Notes under the pieces: model-generated
Database searches by the model: none
The model's input: the letters and a program-made list of their open reading frames with translations, nothing else
What the model was told of the DNA's origin: nothing
Translations under genes and position numbers: made by a program
Assembly: GCF_017876625.1 (NCBI RefSeq)
Contig: NZ_JAGIOH010000001.1
Coordinates: forward strand, 1,984,001 to 2,048,000
DNA length: 64,000 bases
DNA from: Streptomyces syringium
GTDB lineage: Bacteria > Actinomycetota > Actinomycetes > Streptomycetales > Streptomycetaceae
Direction of reading: 5' to 3'
Shown: positions 16,527-24,909 of the stretch, piece by piece
Numbering within the stretch: the first letter of the stretch is position 1
Layout: every line of letters starts with the position of its first letter

Positions 16527-17198
16527 CTACTGCTCCTTGGAGTCCTTGGGAGCCGACTGCTTGTTCTGCTTCTCCTGGGCGTCCTCGATGACCGCCTCGG
16601 CGACCTGCTGCATCGACAGCCGACGGTCCATCGACGTCTTCTGGATCCAGCGGAACGCGGCAGGCTCGGTCAGCCCGTACTGCGTCTGCAGAACGCTCTT
16701 CGCCCGGTCCACGAGCTTGCGTGTCTCCAGCCGCTGCGAAAGGTCCGCGACCTCCTGCTCCAGGGCCTTCAGCTCGGTGAACCGCGAGACCGCCATCTCG
16801 ATGGCGGGCACGACGTCGCTCTTGCTGAACGGCTTCACGAGGTAGGCCATGGCACCGGCGTCCCGCGCCCGCTCGACGAGCTCGCGCTGCGAGAAGGCAG
16901 TGAGCATCAGGACGGGCGCGATGGACTCGGCGGCGATCCGCTCGGCGGCGGAGATCCCGTCGAGCACGGGCATCTTCACATCGAGAATGACCAGGTCCGG
17001 CTTGTGCTCCCGCGCCAGCGCCACGGCGGTCTCGCCGTCGCCCGCCTCACCGACGACGGAGTACCCCTCTTCTTCGAGCATCTCTTTGAGATCGAGACGG
17101 ATGAGGGCCTCGTCCTCGGCGATGACGACACGGGTCGTGTGGGGAGGGGTGTGCGGCTGCTCGTCGTCGACAGGCGGCTGGGGCTCGGCGGCGGTCAC
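16527..17198 (-). CDS. ANTAR-domain response regulator (PdtaR-like)
   Basis: A 223-residue two-domain regulator. The receiver (about residues 23-140) has the acidic pair in VVIAEDEALIRLD, phospho-acceptor Asp73 in LVILDVKMPVLDG, and the conserved Lys in YLVKPFSKSD. A short coiled-coil linker leads to a C-terminal ANTAR RNA-binding domain (about 150-205, DRAKSVLQTQYGLTEPAAFRWIQK). ANTAR proteins bind paired hairpins in mRNA and act as antiterminators. The first 20 residues are Pro-rich and probably disordered. GTG at 17198 follows GAGGAG; upstream in-frame starts run into the tRNA promoter region. No histidine kinase is adjacent. Confidence 0.92.
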   Translation of the reverse strand: MTAAEPQPPVDDEQPHTPPHTTRVVIAEDEALIRLDLKEMLEEEGYSVVGEAGDGETAVALAREHKPDLVILDVKMPVLDGISAAERIAAESIAPVLMLTAFSQRELVERARDAGAMAYLVKPFSKSDVVPAIEMAVSRFTELKALEQEVADLSQRLETRKLVDRAKSVLQTQYGLTEPAAFRWIQKTSMDRRLSMQQVAEAVIEDAQEKQNKQSAPKDSKEQ

Positions 17199-17292
17199 GG
17201 GACTCCTCGATAGGACAGGTGGTGCCCCACGAGCGTACCTAGTCCTGTATGTTTGAGCACCGGAGGGGTATATACTTCCCTTGGATTGCAAG

Positions 17293-17367
17293 GCCCCGGT
17301 AGCCCAATTGGTGAGAGGCAATGGATTCAAAACCCATCCAGTGTCGGTTCGAGTCCGACCCGGGGTA
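17293..17367 (+). tRNA. Atypical tRNA gene, apparent anticodon CAA
   Basis: A 75-nt cloverleaf: acceptor GCCCCGG (17293-17299) with CCGGGGT (17360-17366, first pair G-T), D-stem GCC/GGC with loop GG, anticodon stem ATGGA/CCCAT, loop TTCAAAA, five-base variable loop CCAGT, T-stem GTCGG/CCGAC with loop TTCGAGT, discriminator A17367. CCA is not encoded. The anticodon reads CAA (17328-17330), which would decode the leucine codon TTG, but tRNA-Leu should be class II with a long variable arm and this one is class I. The closing pair of the anticodon stem is an A-C mismatch. The aminoacyl identity is therefore uncertain. Confidence 0.75.
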
Positions 17368-17371
17368 CTTC

Positions 17372-17388
17372 ACCTTCGATTCGAAGGT
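17372..17388 (+). terminator. Small hairpin after the tRNA gene
   Basis: ACCTTCGATTCGAAGGT is an inverted repeat of eight bases per arm that starts five bases after the tRNA discriminator. Its position suggests 3' end formation or processing of the tRNA transcript. Confidence 0.45.
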
Positions 17389-17485
17389 CGCCTGAAATCC
17401 GCAACGGTTGGCGATCTTCACTCGCCTTGATGAACAAAGCTTCGATTAGGTCCATGACGGCAGCGGCTCAGCCAAGCTCGTCGGC

Positions 17486-18256
17486 ATGTACGACCTCGAT
17501 ACGCGCAAGCGCGCACTCGCGCTCGTCAGCCAGGGCCACAGCCTCAACTCCGTGAGCAAGCAGACCGGCATATCCCGGTCCGCGATACGCGAGTGGCAAG
17601 CGAGGATCGAACCTCTCACTCGCTCAACCGAGTGCTCGATGTGCGGTGCCGACCCGCAACCCCCACAAGATCGCGCCGCATACGCCTACTTGCTCGGCCT
17701 GTACTTGGGCGACGGTTGCCTCAGCCTCGGCCGGAGAGGCGTCTACGCCTTACGCATCGCGTGCGCGGATGCCTGGCCCGGCCTCATCGACTCCTGCCGC
17801 GACGCCATGAGACTCGTACGCCCGGCGAACAGCGTCTGCACCGTCCGCAAGCAAGGCTGTGTCATGGTCACCAGCACCAGTAAGCACTGGCCCTGCCTGT
17901 TCCCCCAGCACGGCCCCGGCAAAAAGCACGAGCGGCTCATCGCGCTCGAACCCTGGCAGGAAGCCATCGTGGAGGAGTACCCCTGGGAATTCATACGCGG
18001 GCTCATCCACTCCGACGGCTGCCGGATCACCAACTGGACCACCCGCCTCGTCGGCGGCGAGCGCAAGCGCTACGAGTACCCCCGGTACTTCTTCACCAAC
18101 AAGTCCGAGGACATCCTCTCCCTCTACGCCGATGCCCTCGACATCGTCGGCGTCGAATGGACGATGACGCGGCGCGGTAAGGACCCGTTCAACATATCCG
18201 TCGCCCGCAAGAACTCCGTCGCCCTCATGGACGCCCACATCGGGCCCAAGTACTGA
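17486..18256 (+). CDS. HTH-LAGLIDADG protein (homing-endonuclease family)
   Basis: A 256-residue protein with an N-terminal Hin/transposase-like helix-turn-helix (residues 1-40, ALALVSQGHSLNSVSKQTGI), a short CSMCG pair of cysteines, and two LAGLIDADG motifs: LLGLYLGDG (69-77) and FIRGLIHSDG (169-178). Both motifs keep their acidic residue, so nuclease chemistry is possible. The domain could instead serve DNA binding alone, as in the sporulation regulator WhiA. Leu89 is encoded by TTA (17750-17752), so translation should depend on bldA tRNA. No clear ribosome site precedes the ATG. It is convergent with pyk, one base apart. I recall similar Streptomyces proteins annotated simply as regulators. 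Confidence 0.82.
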   Translation: MYDLDTRKRALALVSQGHSLNSVSKQTGISRSAIREWQARIEPLTRSTECSMCGADPQPPQDRAAYAYLLGLYLGDGCLSLGRRGVYALRIACADAWPGLIDSCRDAMRLVRPANSVCTVRKQGCVMVTSTSKHWPCLFPQHGPGKKHERLIALEPWQEAIVEEYPWEFIRGLIHSDGCRITNWTTRLVGGERKRYEYPRYFFTNKSEDILSLYADALDIVGVEWTMTRRGKDPFNISVARKNSVALMDAHIGPKY

Positions 18257-18257
18257 C

Positions 18258-19682
18258 CTACTCCTCCTCCCCGATGTGATGCACCCGCACCAGGTTCGTC
18301 GTGCCCGCCACCCCGGGCGGTGAGCCCGCCGTGATGATGACCATGTCGCCCTTCCGGCAGCGCCCGATCCGCAGCAGGTATTCGTCGACCTGGTCGACCA
18401 TCTCATCCGTCGTCTGGACCATGGGGCCGAGGAAGGTCTCCACCCCCCACGTCAGGTTCAGTTGCGACCGCGTCGCCGGCTCCGGGGTGAAGGCCAGCAG
18501 CGGGATCGGTGAGCGGTAGCGGGAGAGCCGGCGGACCGTGTCACCGGATTGAGTGAAGGCGACCAGGAACTTCGCGCCGAGGAAGTCGCCCATCTCCGCC
18601 GCCGCGCGGGCCACCGAACCGCCCTGGGTGCGGGGCTTGCTGCGTTCGGTCAGGGGCGGCAGGCCCTTGGCGAGGACGTCCTCCTCGGCCGCCCGGACGA
18701 TGCGGCCCATCGTCTTCACAGTCTCGACGGGGTATTTGCCGACGCTGGTCTCACCCGAAAGCATGACCGCGTCCGTGCCGTCGATGACGGCGTTGGCGAC
18801 GTCGGAGGCCTCCGCGCGCGTGGGGCGGGATGCATCGATCATGGAGTCGAGCATCTGGGTCGCGACGATGACCGGCTTGGCGTTGCGCTTGGCGAGTTTG
18901 ATGGCGCGCTTCTGGACGAGGGGCACGGTTTCGAGGGGCATCTCGACGCCCAGGTCGCCTCGGGCGACCATGATGCCGTCGAAGGCGGCGACGATGTCGT
19001 CGAGGTTGGCGACGGCCTGCGGTTTTTCGATCTTCGCGATGACGGGGAGGCGGCAGCCTTCCTCGTCCATGATGCGGTGGACGTCCTCGATGTCGTGGGC
19101 GCTGCGCACGAAGGAGAGGGCGATGATGTCGGCGCCCGTCCTGATGGCCCAGCGGAGGTCGTGGACGTCCTTGTCGGAGAGGGCGGGGACGGAGACGGCG
19201 ACGCCGGGGAGGTTGAGGCCTTTGTGGTCGGAGACCATGCCGCCTTCGATGACGATGGTCCTGACGCGGGGACCGTCGACTTCGGTGACTTCGAGGGTGA
19301 CGCGACCGTCGTCGACAAGGATGCGTTCGCCCTTGGTGACGTCGGCGGCGAGGCCGGGGTAGGTGGTGCCGCAGATGTGGCGGTCGCCTTCGGCGTCGTC
19401 GACGGTGATGGTGAAGTCATCGCCGCGTTCAAGGAGTACAGGGCCTTCGCGGAAGGTGCCGAGGCGGATCTTCGGGCCTTGAAGGTCGGCGAGGATGCCG
19501 ACGTTGCGGCCGGTTTCCTCTGCGGCTTTGCGTACCCGCTCGTAGCGCGTCTCGTGGTCGGCGTAGGTGCCGTGGCTGAGATTGAGGCGGGCGACGTCCA
19601 TGCCGGCTTCGACGAGTGCCTTGATCTGCTCGTACGAGTCGGTGGCGGGGCCCAGTGTGCAGACGATTTTTGCTCGGCGCAT
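18258..19682 (-). CDS. pyk: Pyruvate kinase
   Basis: A 474-residue glycolytic pyruvate kinase, the usual bacterial length, making pyruvate and ATP from phosphoenolpyruvate and ADP. Motifs in order: the N-terminal KIVCTLGPAT, LNLSHG, ADLQGPKIR, the signature IAKIEKPQAV with the catalytic Lys, the Mg-binding VARGDLGVEMP, and MLSGETSVGKYP. The C-terminal allosteric domain ends with VIITAGSPPGVAGTTNLVRVHHIG. The ATG starts MRRAKIVCTLGP, the expected family N-terminus. It is transcribed away from the SIMPL-protein gene side and ends one base from the LAGLIDADG gene. Confidence 0.97.
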   Translation of the reverse strand: MRRAKIVCTLGPATDSYEQIKALVEAGMDVARLNLSHGTYADHETRYERVRKAAEETGRNVGILADLQGPKIRLGTFREGPVLLERGDDFTITVDDAEGDRHICGTTYPGLAADVTKGERILVDDGRVTLEVTEVDGPRVRTIVIEGGMVSDHKGLNLPGVAVSVPALSDKDVHDLRWAIRTGADIIALSFVRSAHDIEDVHRIMDEEGCRLPVIAKIEKPQAVANLDDIVAAFDGIMVARGDLGVEMPLETVPLVQKRAIKLAKRNAKPVIVATQMLDSMIDASRPTRAEASDVANAVIDGTDAVMLSGETSVGKYPVETVKTMGRIVRAAEEDVLAKGLPPLTERSKPRTQGGSVARAAAEMGDFLGAKFLVAFTQSGDTVRRLSRYRSPIPLLAFTPEPATRSQLNLTWGVETFLGPMVQTTDEMVDQVDEYLLRIGRCRKGDMVIITAGSPPGVAGTTNLVRVHHIGEEE

Positions 19683-19837
19683 GGCACGAGCTTATGACTT
19701 ACCGGCGGGTAGACAATTGGGTGTCCGCGACAGTCCAACGGCGTTTGGGCGAAAGGTTGTTGACAATTAGTGAAACGTGCGCGGGGGTGCTCCGATGAGC
19801 GTCGCGGGCGGTCCCGGGTCTCCCCCGCGCGGGGGTG

Positions 19838-20539
19838 TCAGAGGGCGGGGCGGGTCATCGTAAACCGGGCGTTGACTTGGGCGTAGACGTATTGGCGCTG
19901 GGGTTCGAGGTCGAGGGCGGGGGCGGGTGCTTCGCCTCCGTAGCCGGCTGATCGCATCATTCCGCCGGGTGCGGGTGGGAGACCGGCGGGGGTCGCGTTC
20001 TCGGCGCCGATGTCGGCGAGTTCGACGACGGCGACGAGTTCGGCGCCGAGTGCTCCGGCGTATTCGCGGGCGCGCTGTACTGCTTCCCGAACTGCTTGTT
20101 GGCGGGCTTCGCGGTGGGCGGGTGAGTCGGGGCGCAGGGCCCACCAGGGGCCGTCGACGCGGGTGAGGTCGAGGTCGGCGAGGCGGGTGGTGAGTTCGCC
20201 GAGGGCGGTGAAGTCGTTGAGGGTGGCGGTGAGGTGGACGGTGCCGTGGTAGGCGCGGATGCGTTCGTGGCGGCCTTTGTCGGTGAGTTGGGGGGTGATG
20301 GTGAAGGAGCCGGTTTCGAGTTGTTCGATTGCTTGGCCGTAGGACTTGATGAGTTCGAGGGTTTGGTTGTTGCGGTGGGTGAGGTCGGCGAGGGCGGTGC
20401 GGCGGTCGGTGCCGCGGGAGCTGACGGTGATTCCGAGGCGGGCGATTTCGGGGTCGACTTCGAGGCGGGCTTCGCCTCGGACGGCGAGTCGGGGGGTGTC
20501 GGGGGTGCCGTACGGGAGGGGCGCCGGTGGTGTCGTCAT
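19838..20539 (-). CDS. SIMPL-domain (DUF541) protein
   Basis: A 233-residue SIMPL-domain protein. LAVRGEARLEVDPEIARLGITV is the typical first strand region, followed by the long helix region QTLELIKSYGQAIEQL and the conserved AREYAGALGAELVAVVELAD. Most family members are exported, but this one has no visible signal peptide and begins with a short Pro-rich stretch, so it is predicted cytoplasmic. The C-terminal part is Pro/Gly/Met-rich, then ends in YVYAQVNARFTM. No partner gene is evident; it is divergent from the nucleotidase gene. Molecular function of SIMPL proteins in actinobacteria is unknown. Confidence 0.87.
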   Translation of the reverse strand: MTTPPAPLPYGTPDTPRLAVRGEARLEVDPEIARLGITVSSRGTDRRTALADLTHRNNQTLELIKSYGQAIEQLETGSFTITPQLTDKGRHERIRAYHGTVHLTATLNDFTALGELTTRLADLDLTRVDGPWWALRPDSPAHREARQQAVREAVQRAREYAGALGAELVAVVELADIGAENATPAGLPPAPGGMMRSAGYGGEAPAPALDLEPQRQYVYAQVNARFTMTRPAL

Positions 20540-20709
20540 GGGGTCAGCGTCTCAGGTGGGTGGCGTGGGTGGCCGGTGTGGCGGGCGCCTACTGGGGAGT
20601 CACCGGATCGCAACCTTGGGGGTCTGTCCTGGGTGTGGCGGGCTGGGTCAGAATCTACGCGCGTTGTGCTGTTTGCCGAGGTTTCGGCCGTCACTGATGG
20701 GGAGAAGAG

Positions 20710-22515
20710 ATGCCGCTCAACCGTAGGAAGTTCCTGGGGCGTACCGCCGCGACGGGTGCGGGGGTCGCGTTGGCGGGGGCTGCGGCTGCCGGGCCGGCGG
20801 AGGCTCAGGATTTCGGGCACCGGGATCGGCGGAAGAAGCGGTACGCGTTCACCGTCATGGGCACGACGGATCTGCATGGCAATGTCTTCAACTGGGACTA
20901 TTTCACCGATGCCGAGTTCGATGACAAGGCGCACAACGATGTGGGTCTGGCGAAGATCTCGACGTTGGTGGAGCAGGTCCGTAAGGAGAAGGGCCGGCGG
21001 AATACGCTGTTGATCGACGCGGGTGACACGATTCAGGGTACGCAGTTGTCGTACTACTACGCGAAGGTCGATCCGATCACGCGGGTCGGTGGTCCGGTGC
21101 ATCCGATGGCGCAGGCGATGAACGCGATCGGGTATGACGCGGCGGCGCTCGGCAACCATGAGTTCAACTATGGGATTCCGGTGCTGCGGAAGTTCGAGAA
21201 GCAGTGTGATTTTCCGTTGCTGGGTGCCAATGCGTTGGATGCGAAGACGTTGCGTCCGGCGTTCGCGCCGTATGTGATGAAGCGGGTGTGTACGCCGCAC
21301 GGTCGTGATGTGAAGGTGGCGGTGCTGGGGCTGACGAACCCCGGGATCGCGATCTGGGACAAGGCGAATGTGCAGGGGAAGATGACGTTCCCGGGGCTGG
21401 AGGAGCAGGCGGCGAAGTGGGTGCCGAGGCTTCGGTCGATGGGTGCGGATGTGGTGATCGTGTCGGCTCATTCGGGGAGCAGCGGTACGTCGTCGTACGG
21501 GGATCAGTTGCCGCACATCGAGAATGCGGCGGCTTTGGTGGCGGAGCAGGTGCCGGGCATCGATGCGATTCTGGTCGGGCATGCGCATACGGAGATCCCG
21601 GAGTACCGGGTGACGAACAAGAAGTCGGGGAAGCAGGTTGTTCTGTCGGAGCCGCTGAAGTGGGGGCAGCGGTTGACGTTGTTCGACTTCGAGCTGGTGT
21701 GGGGCAAGGGGTGCTGGCAGGTCGAGTCGGTGTCGGCGAAGGTGTTGAATTCCAATACGGTGGCCGAGGACCGGAAGATCACGGGTCTGCTGCGTGATGA
21801 GCACGAGAAGGTCGTGGCGTATGTGAATCAGGTGATCGGTACGTCGTCGGCTGCGATGGGGGCGGCCGAGGCGCCGGTGAAGGACACGCCGATCATCGAT
21901 TTCATCAACCATGTGCAGGCGGAGACCGTGAAGTCGGCGCTGGCGGGGACGGCGTACGCGTCGCTGCCGGTGTTGTCGCAGGCGTCGTGCTTCTCGCGGA
22001 CGGCTGCGGTGCCGGCGGGGAAGGTGACGATCCGCGAGGTGGCGGGGTTGTATCCGTTCGAGAACACGCTGGAGGCGCGGGTGCTGACGGGTGCGCAGCT
22101 GCGGGCGTATCTGGAGTTCTCGGCGCGTTATTACGTGCGGACCGCTGCGGGTGCTCCGGTGGATCCGGCGAAGCTGACGAACGCGGAGAGCATTCCGGAT
22201 TACAACTATGACGCGGTGAGTGGTCTGGCGTACGAGATCGACATCGCGAAGGAGCCGGGTTCGCGGATTGTGAATCTGTCGTTCGGGGGGAAGCCGTTGG
22301 ATGATGCGGCGCAGTTTGTGCTGGCGGTGAACAACTACCGGGCGAGTGGTGGCGGCAATTTCCCGCATGTGGCGGGTGCGAAGCAGGTGTGGGCGAATTC
22401 CGAGGAGATTCGTAACACGATCATCGGGTGGGTGAAGGCGCAGGGGGCGATCGATGTGGCGCGGTTCGCTTCGGTGGACTGGAAGCTGACGCGGGATGGT
22501 GTGCCGGTGTTCTGA
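20710..22515 (+). CDS. Tat-exported 5'-nucleotidase / 2',3'-cyclic phosphodiesterase
   Basis: A 601-residue secreted two-domain metallophosphoesterase that would release phosphate and nucleosides from extracellular nucleotides. A twin-arginine signal (NRRKFLGRTAATG, cleavage near AEA-QD at about 34) precedes the metallophosphatase domain with TTDLHGN, IDAGDTIQG, GNHEFNYG and a later VGHAHTEIP motif, all metal ligands. The C-terminal 5'-nucleotidase domain (about 380-570) carries the aromatic substrate-binding loops, such as NNYRASGGGNFP. The ATG follows GGGGAGAAG. Proteins of this type are often repressed by phosphate through PhoP, but I see no confident PHO box. Confidence 0.93.
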   Translation: MPLNRRKFLGRTAATGAGVALAGAAAAGPAEAQDFGHRDRRKKRYAFTVMGTTDLHGNVFNWDYFTDAEFDDKAHNDVGLAKISTLVEQVRKEKGRRNTLLIDAGDTIQGTQLSYYYAKVDPITRVGGPVHPMAQAMNAIGYDAAALGNHEFNYGIPVLRKFEKQCDFPLLGANALDAKTLRPAFAPYVMKRVCTPHGRDVKVAVLGLTNPGIAIWDKANVQGKMTFPGLEEQAAKWVPRLRSMGADVVIVSAHSGSSGTSSYGDQLPHIENAAALVAEQVPGIDAILVGHAHTEIPEYRVTNKKSGKQVVLSEPLKWGQRLTLFDFELVWGKGCWQVESVSAKVLNSNTVAEDRKITGLLRDEHEKVVAYVNQVIGTSSAAMGAAEAPVKDTPIIDFINHVQAETVKSALAGTAYASLPVLSQASCFSRTAAVPAGKVTIREVAGLYPFENTLEARVLTGAQLRAYLEFSARYYVRTAAGAPVDPAKLTNAESIPDYNYDAVSGLAYEIDIAKEPGSRIVNLSFGGKPLDDAAQFVLAVNNYRASGGGNFPHVAGAKQVWANSEEIRNTIIGWVKAQGAIDVARFASVDWKLTRDGVPVF

Positions 22516-22786
22516 GGTGGTGGTGCGGGGGCGGGGCCGTTCGTGCTGCGTGGAGCGGTGATCACGGGCGGCGCCGCCCTCGGGCGTGGGCGGGGTGTTT
22601 CGAGCGGGTGGCGGCGCCGCTGGACGTCCGGCTGAGCCGTATGTCCGTGGGTGAACCGGCGGTGGAACGTTTCCGGTGGGTGCGCCAACGAACACTCGCT
22701 CGTGCTGATTGCGGGACAGTACGTTTCTGGGGCGCACCGTTCGCTTTCTCGAAGCCACGCGCCGAAACGGCAGGAGAACTGAAACC

Positions 22787-23329
22787 ATGCCAGTGCACCC
22801 GCTCGTGCACCCGCTCGCCCGTCGGTCCGTGATCCTTGCGGCTGCCGCGTCCCTGGTGGTCCTGGCCCCTGGTGTGGGGCATACCGCTGCCGCCCCGGAG
22901 CCCATCAAGCATGAGGGGTCGGGGTGGTATCTCGACAGCGGTGGTGAGAAGTCCTCGGCCAAGGCCCCGACGTACACGGTGAAATACACGGGTGAGCCCG
23001 CGTCGGCGCCCGGCAATCTGAAGTGGTCCTACGACCCGGCCACGAAGCTCGTGAAGAATGAGGCGAACGGTTGGTATCTCGGTAGTGGTGGTGGCTCCTC
23101 CGCCAAGGCGCCCGCGTACACGGCGAAGTATGCGGGGGATCCGGCGGCTGCTCCCCCGGAGCTGAAGTGGTCGTACGACGCGAGCACCAAGCTGGTGAAG
23201 AACGAGGGGAACGGCTGGTATTTGGGTGCCGGGGGCGATGACTACGGGAAGGCGCCCGCGTACACGACGAAGTACACGGGAAGTCCTGCGTCGGCGCCGG
23301 CTCAGCTGAAGTGGGAGATACCGTCGTAA
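22787..23329 (+). CDS. Secreted protein with three tandem 48-residue repeats
   Basis: A 180-residue protein with a cleavable signal peptide (ARRSVILAAAASLVVLAPG, cleavage near residue 33). The mature part is made almost wholly of three tandem repeats: about 41-89, 90-137 and 138-180. Each repeat carries GWYL (46, 95, 143), KAPxYTxKYxG, a Pro/Ala turn and LKW; the first two end in SYDxxTKLVKN. Threefold repeats of this length are compatible with a beta-trefoil or another carbohydrate-binding fold, but I do not recognise a named family. The ATG is preceded by AGGAG at about 11 bases. A hairpin follows the gene. Confidence 0.85.
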   Translation: MPVHPLVHPLARRSVILAAAASLVVLAPGVGHTAAAPEPIKHEGSGWYLDSGGEKSSAKAPTYTVKYTGEPASAPGNLKWSYDPATKLVKNEANGWYLGSGGGSSAKAPAYTAKYAGDPAAAPPELKWSYDASTKLVKNEGNGWYLGAGGDDYGKAPAYTTKYTGSPASAPAQLKWEIPS

Positions 23330-23359
23330 TTTTCCGGATGCGGCCCTGTCGCAGGCCGA

Positions 23360-23392
23360 GGCCCCACTGACGCACGGTCTGTCAGTGGGGCC
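23360..23392. terminator. Terminator between the repeat protein and the lysE gene
   Basis: The arms GGCCCCACTGAC (23360-23371) and GTCAGTGGGGCC (23381-23392) form a perfect 12-bp stem. It lies between convergent genes and closes the minus-strand operon that ends with lysE. Confidence 0.88.
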
Positions 23393-23421
23393 GCTTCGGT
23401 GTGGGGCAGGGGGTTCGGGCG

Positions 23422-24042
23422 TCAGATATTGGTGAAGGCGAGTTTCGCGCCGAGGGCGACGAAGGCTCCGGCGAAGGTGCGGCGCATCCAGGTGAGGACC
23501 TTGGGGCGGGAGATGACGTGGTCGCGGACGGCGGCGGCGAGCAGGCCGTAGCCGACGAAGATGACGAAGGTCATCAGCATGAAGACAAGGCTCAGTTCAA
23601 GCATGCGCATGACGGGGCTGGATTCGTCGGTGCTGACGAACTGGGGCAGGAATGCCAGGAAGAAGATGGTCAGCTTCGGGTTGAGGATGTTGATCAGTAC
23701 GCCGGTGACGGTGACTTTGGTGGCGGAGGGGGCCGTGCCCGTGCCGTTTTCCTCTTCGACCTTGAGGGTGCCGCTTTCGCGGAGGGTGCTCCAGGCGACG
23801 TAGAGGAGGTAGGCGACGCCGAGGTATTTGAAGATCTGGAAGGCGAGGGCGCTGGCCTGGAGGAGTGCCGCCAGTCCCATGATGGTGGCGGCCATGTGGG
23901 GGACGATGCCCAGGGTGCATCCGAATGCCGCCACGATGCTCGGGCGGAATCCTCGGGAGAGGCCGGTGGCCAGGGTGTAGAGGACTCCGGTGCCGGGGGA
24001 CGCGGTGACGATGAATGAGGTGACTAAGAATTCGATGCTCAT
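23422..24042 (-). CDS. LysE-family amino acid exporter
   Basis: A 206-residue polytopic membrane protein of the LysE/RhtB family with about six membrane helices. The N-terminal part contains FIVTASPGTGVLYTLATGLSRG and the family-typical NPKLTIFFLAFLPQFV in the middle. These transporters export basic or small amino acids and analogues. The start codon is 27 bases beyond the trpC stop and has a GAGGAG site, so this is the last gene of the trp-type operon. Leu6 is encoded by TTA (24025-24027), a bldA-dependent codon. In this context it may export the cluster product; the substrate is not shown by the sequence. Confidence 0.88.
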   Translation of the reverse strand: MSIEFLVTSFIVTASPGTGVLYTLATGLSRGFRPSIVAAFGCTLGIVPHMAATIMGLAALLQASALAFQIFKYLGVAYLLYVAWSTLRESGTLKVEEENGTGTAPSATKVTVTGVLINILNPKLTIFFLAFLPQFVSTDESSPVMRMLELSLVFMLMTFVIFVGYGLLAAAVRDHVISRPKVLTWMRRTFAGAFVALGAKLAFTNI

Positions 24043-24069
24043 GGGCGGCGCTCCTCTATTGCTGATATG

Positions 24070-24864
24070 TCAACCCTGGGCGAGTAGCGCCCGGGTCGCC
24101 GTTTCGACGTCCTCGTTGCGCATGAGGCTCTCGCCGACGAGGAAGGTCGAGATGCCGACCTTAGCGAGGCGGGCGAGGTCCGAGGGGCCGGCCACCCCGC
24201 TTTCGCCGATGATCACCCGTCCGTCGGGTACGCGGGGGGCGAGGGTCTCGCTGGTGGTGAGGGTGGTCTCGAAGGTCTTGAGGTTGCGGTTGTTGATGCC
24301 GATGAGGCGGGAGCGCAGCGCCAGTGCCCGGTCGAGTTCCGTGCCGTCGTGGACTTCGAGGATGACGTCCATGCCGAGGTCGTGGGCGGTGTCCTCGAGG
24401 TCCTTGGCGGTGGCGTCGTCGACGGCGGCGAGGATGATCAGTACGCAGTCGGCGCCCCATGCGCGGGCTTCGACGATTTGGTAGGGGTCGAACATGAAGT
24501 CCTTGCGCAGGGCCGGGAGCGCGGTGGCGGCGCGGGCGGCGGCGAGGTGTTCGGGGGCTCCTTGGAAGGAGGGGGTGTCGGTCAGTACGGAGAGGCAGGC
24601 CGCTCCGCCGGCTTCGTAGGCGGTGGCGAGGGCGGGCGGGTCGAAGTCGGCGCGGATGAGTCCCTTGGAGGGGCTCGCTTTTTTGATTTCGGCGATGAGG
24701 GCGTAGTCGCCCTGGGCGAGGCGGCGTTCGATGGCGGTGAGGAAGCCGCGGGGGGCGGGGGCGGCCTGGGCTTCCTTTTCGAGGGTGGTCTGGGGGCGGG
24801 TGCGCTTGGCGGCAGCGATCTCTTCGCGCTTGTAGCTTTCGATCTTGGTGAGGATGTCGGTCAT
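24070..24864 (-). CDS. trpC: Indole-3-glycerol phosphate synthase
   Basis: A 264-residue TIM-barrel enzyme that cyclises carboxyphenylaminodeoxyribulose phosphate (CdRP) to indole-3-glycerol phosphate. Catalytic motifs are present: [10 protein letters not shown] (Lys general acid), [29 protein letters not shown], and the phosphate-binding [10 protein letters not shown] and FLVGESLMR. Nothing looks degenerate. It lies 45 bases after trpD in the minus-strand operon. The usual Streptomyces trpC sits elsewhere with trpBA, so this may be an extra copy serving the cluster; that cannot be confirmed from the window. Confidence 0.95.
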   Translation of the reverse strand: MTDILTKIESYKREEIAAAKRTRPQTTLEKEAQAAPAPRGFLTAIERRLAQGDYALIAEIKKASPSKGLIRADFDPPALATAYEAGGAACLSVLTDTPSFQGAPEHLAAARAATALPALRKDFMFDPYQIVEARAWGADCVLIILAAVDDATAKDLEDTAHDLGMDVILEVHDGTELDRALALRSRLIGINNRNLKTFETTLTTSETLAPRVPDGRVIIGESGVAGPSDLARLAKVGISTFLVGESLMRNEDVETATRALLAQG

Positions 24865-24909
24865 GTCGGGGTCCTCTCGTGGGTTCGGGCCGTGTTCCGC
24901 GGGGGTTGC

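Noticed and set aside
19779..19830. GCGCGGGGG ... CCCCCGCGC hairpin after the SIMPL gene
   Set aside because: The arms pair, but the loop is over 30 bases and such G/C runs are common here. It may be a weak terminator but I would not annotate it.
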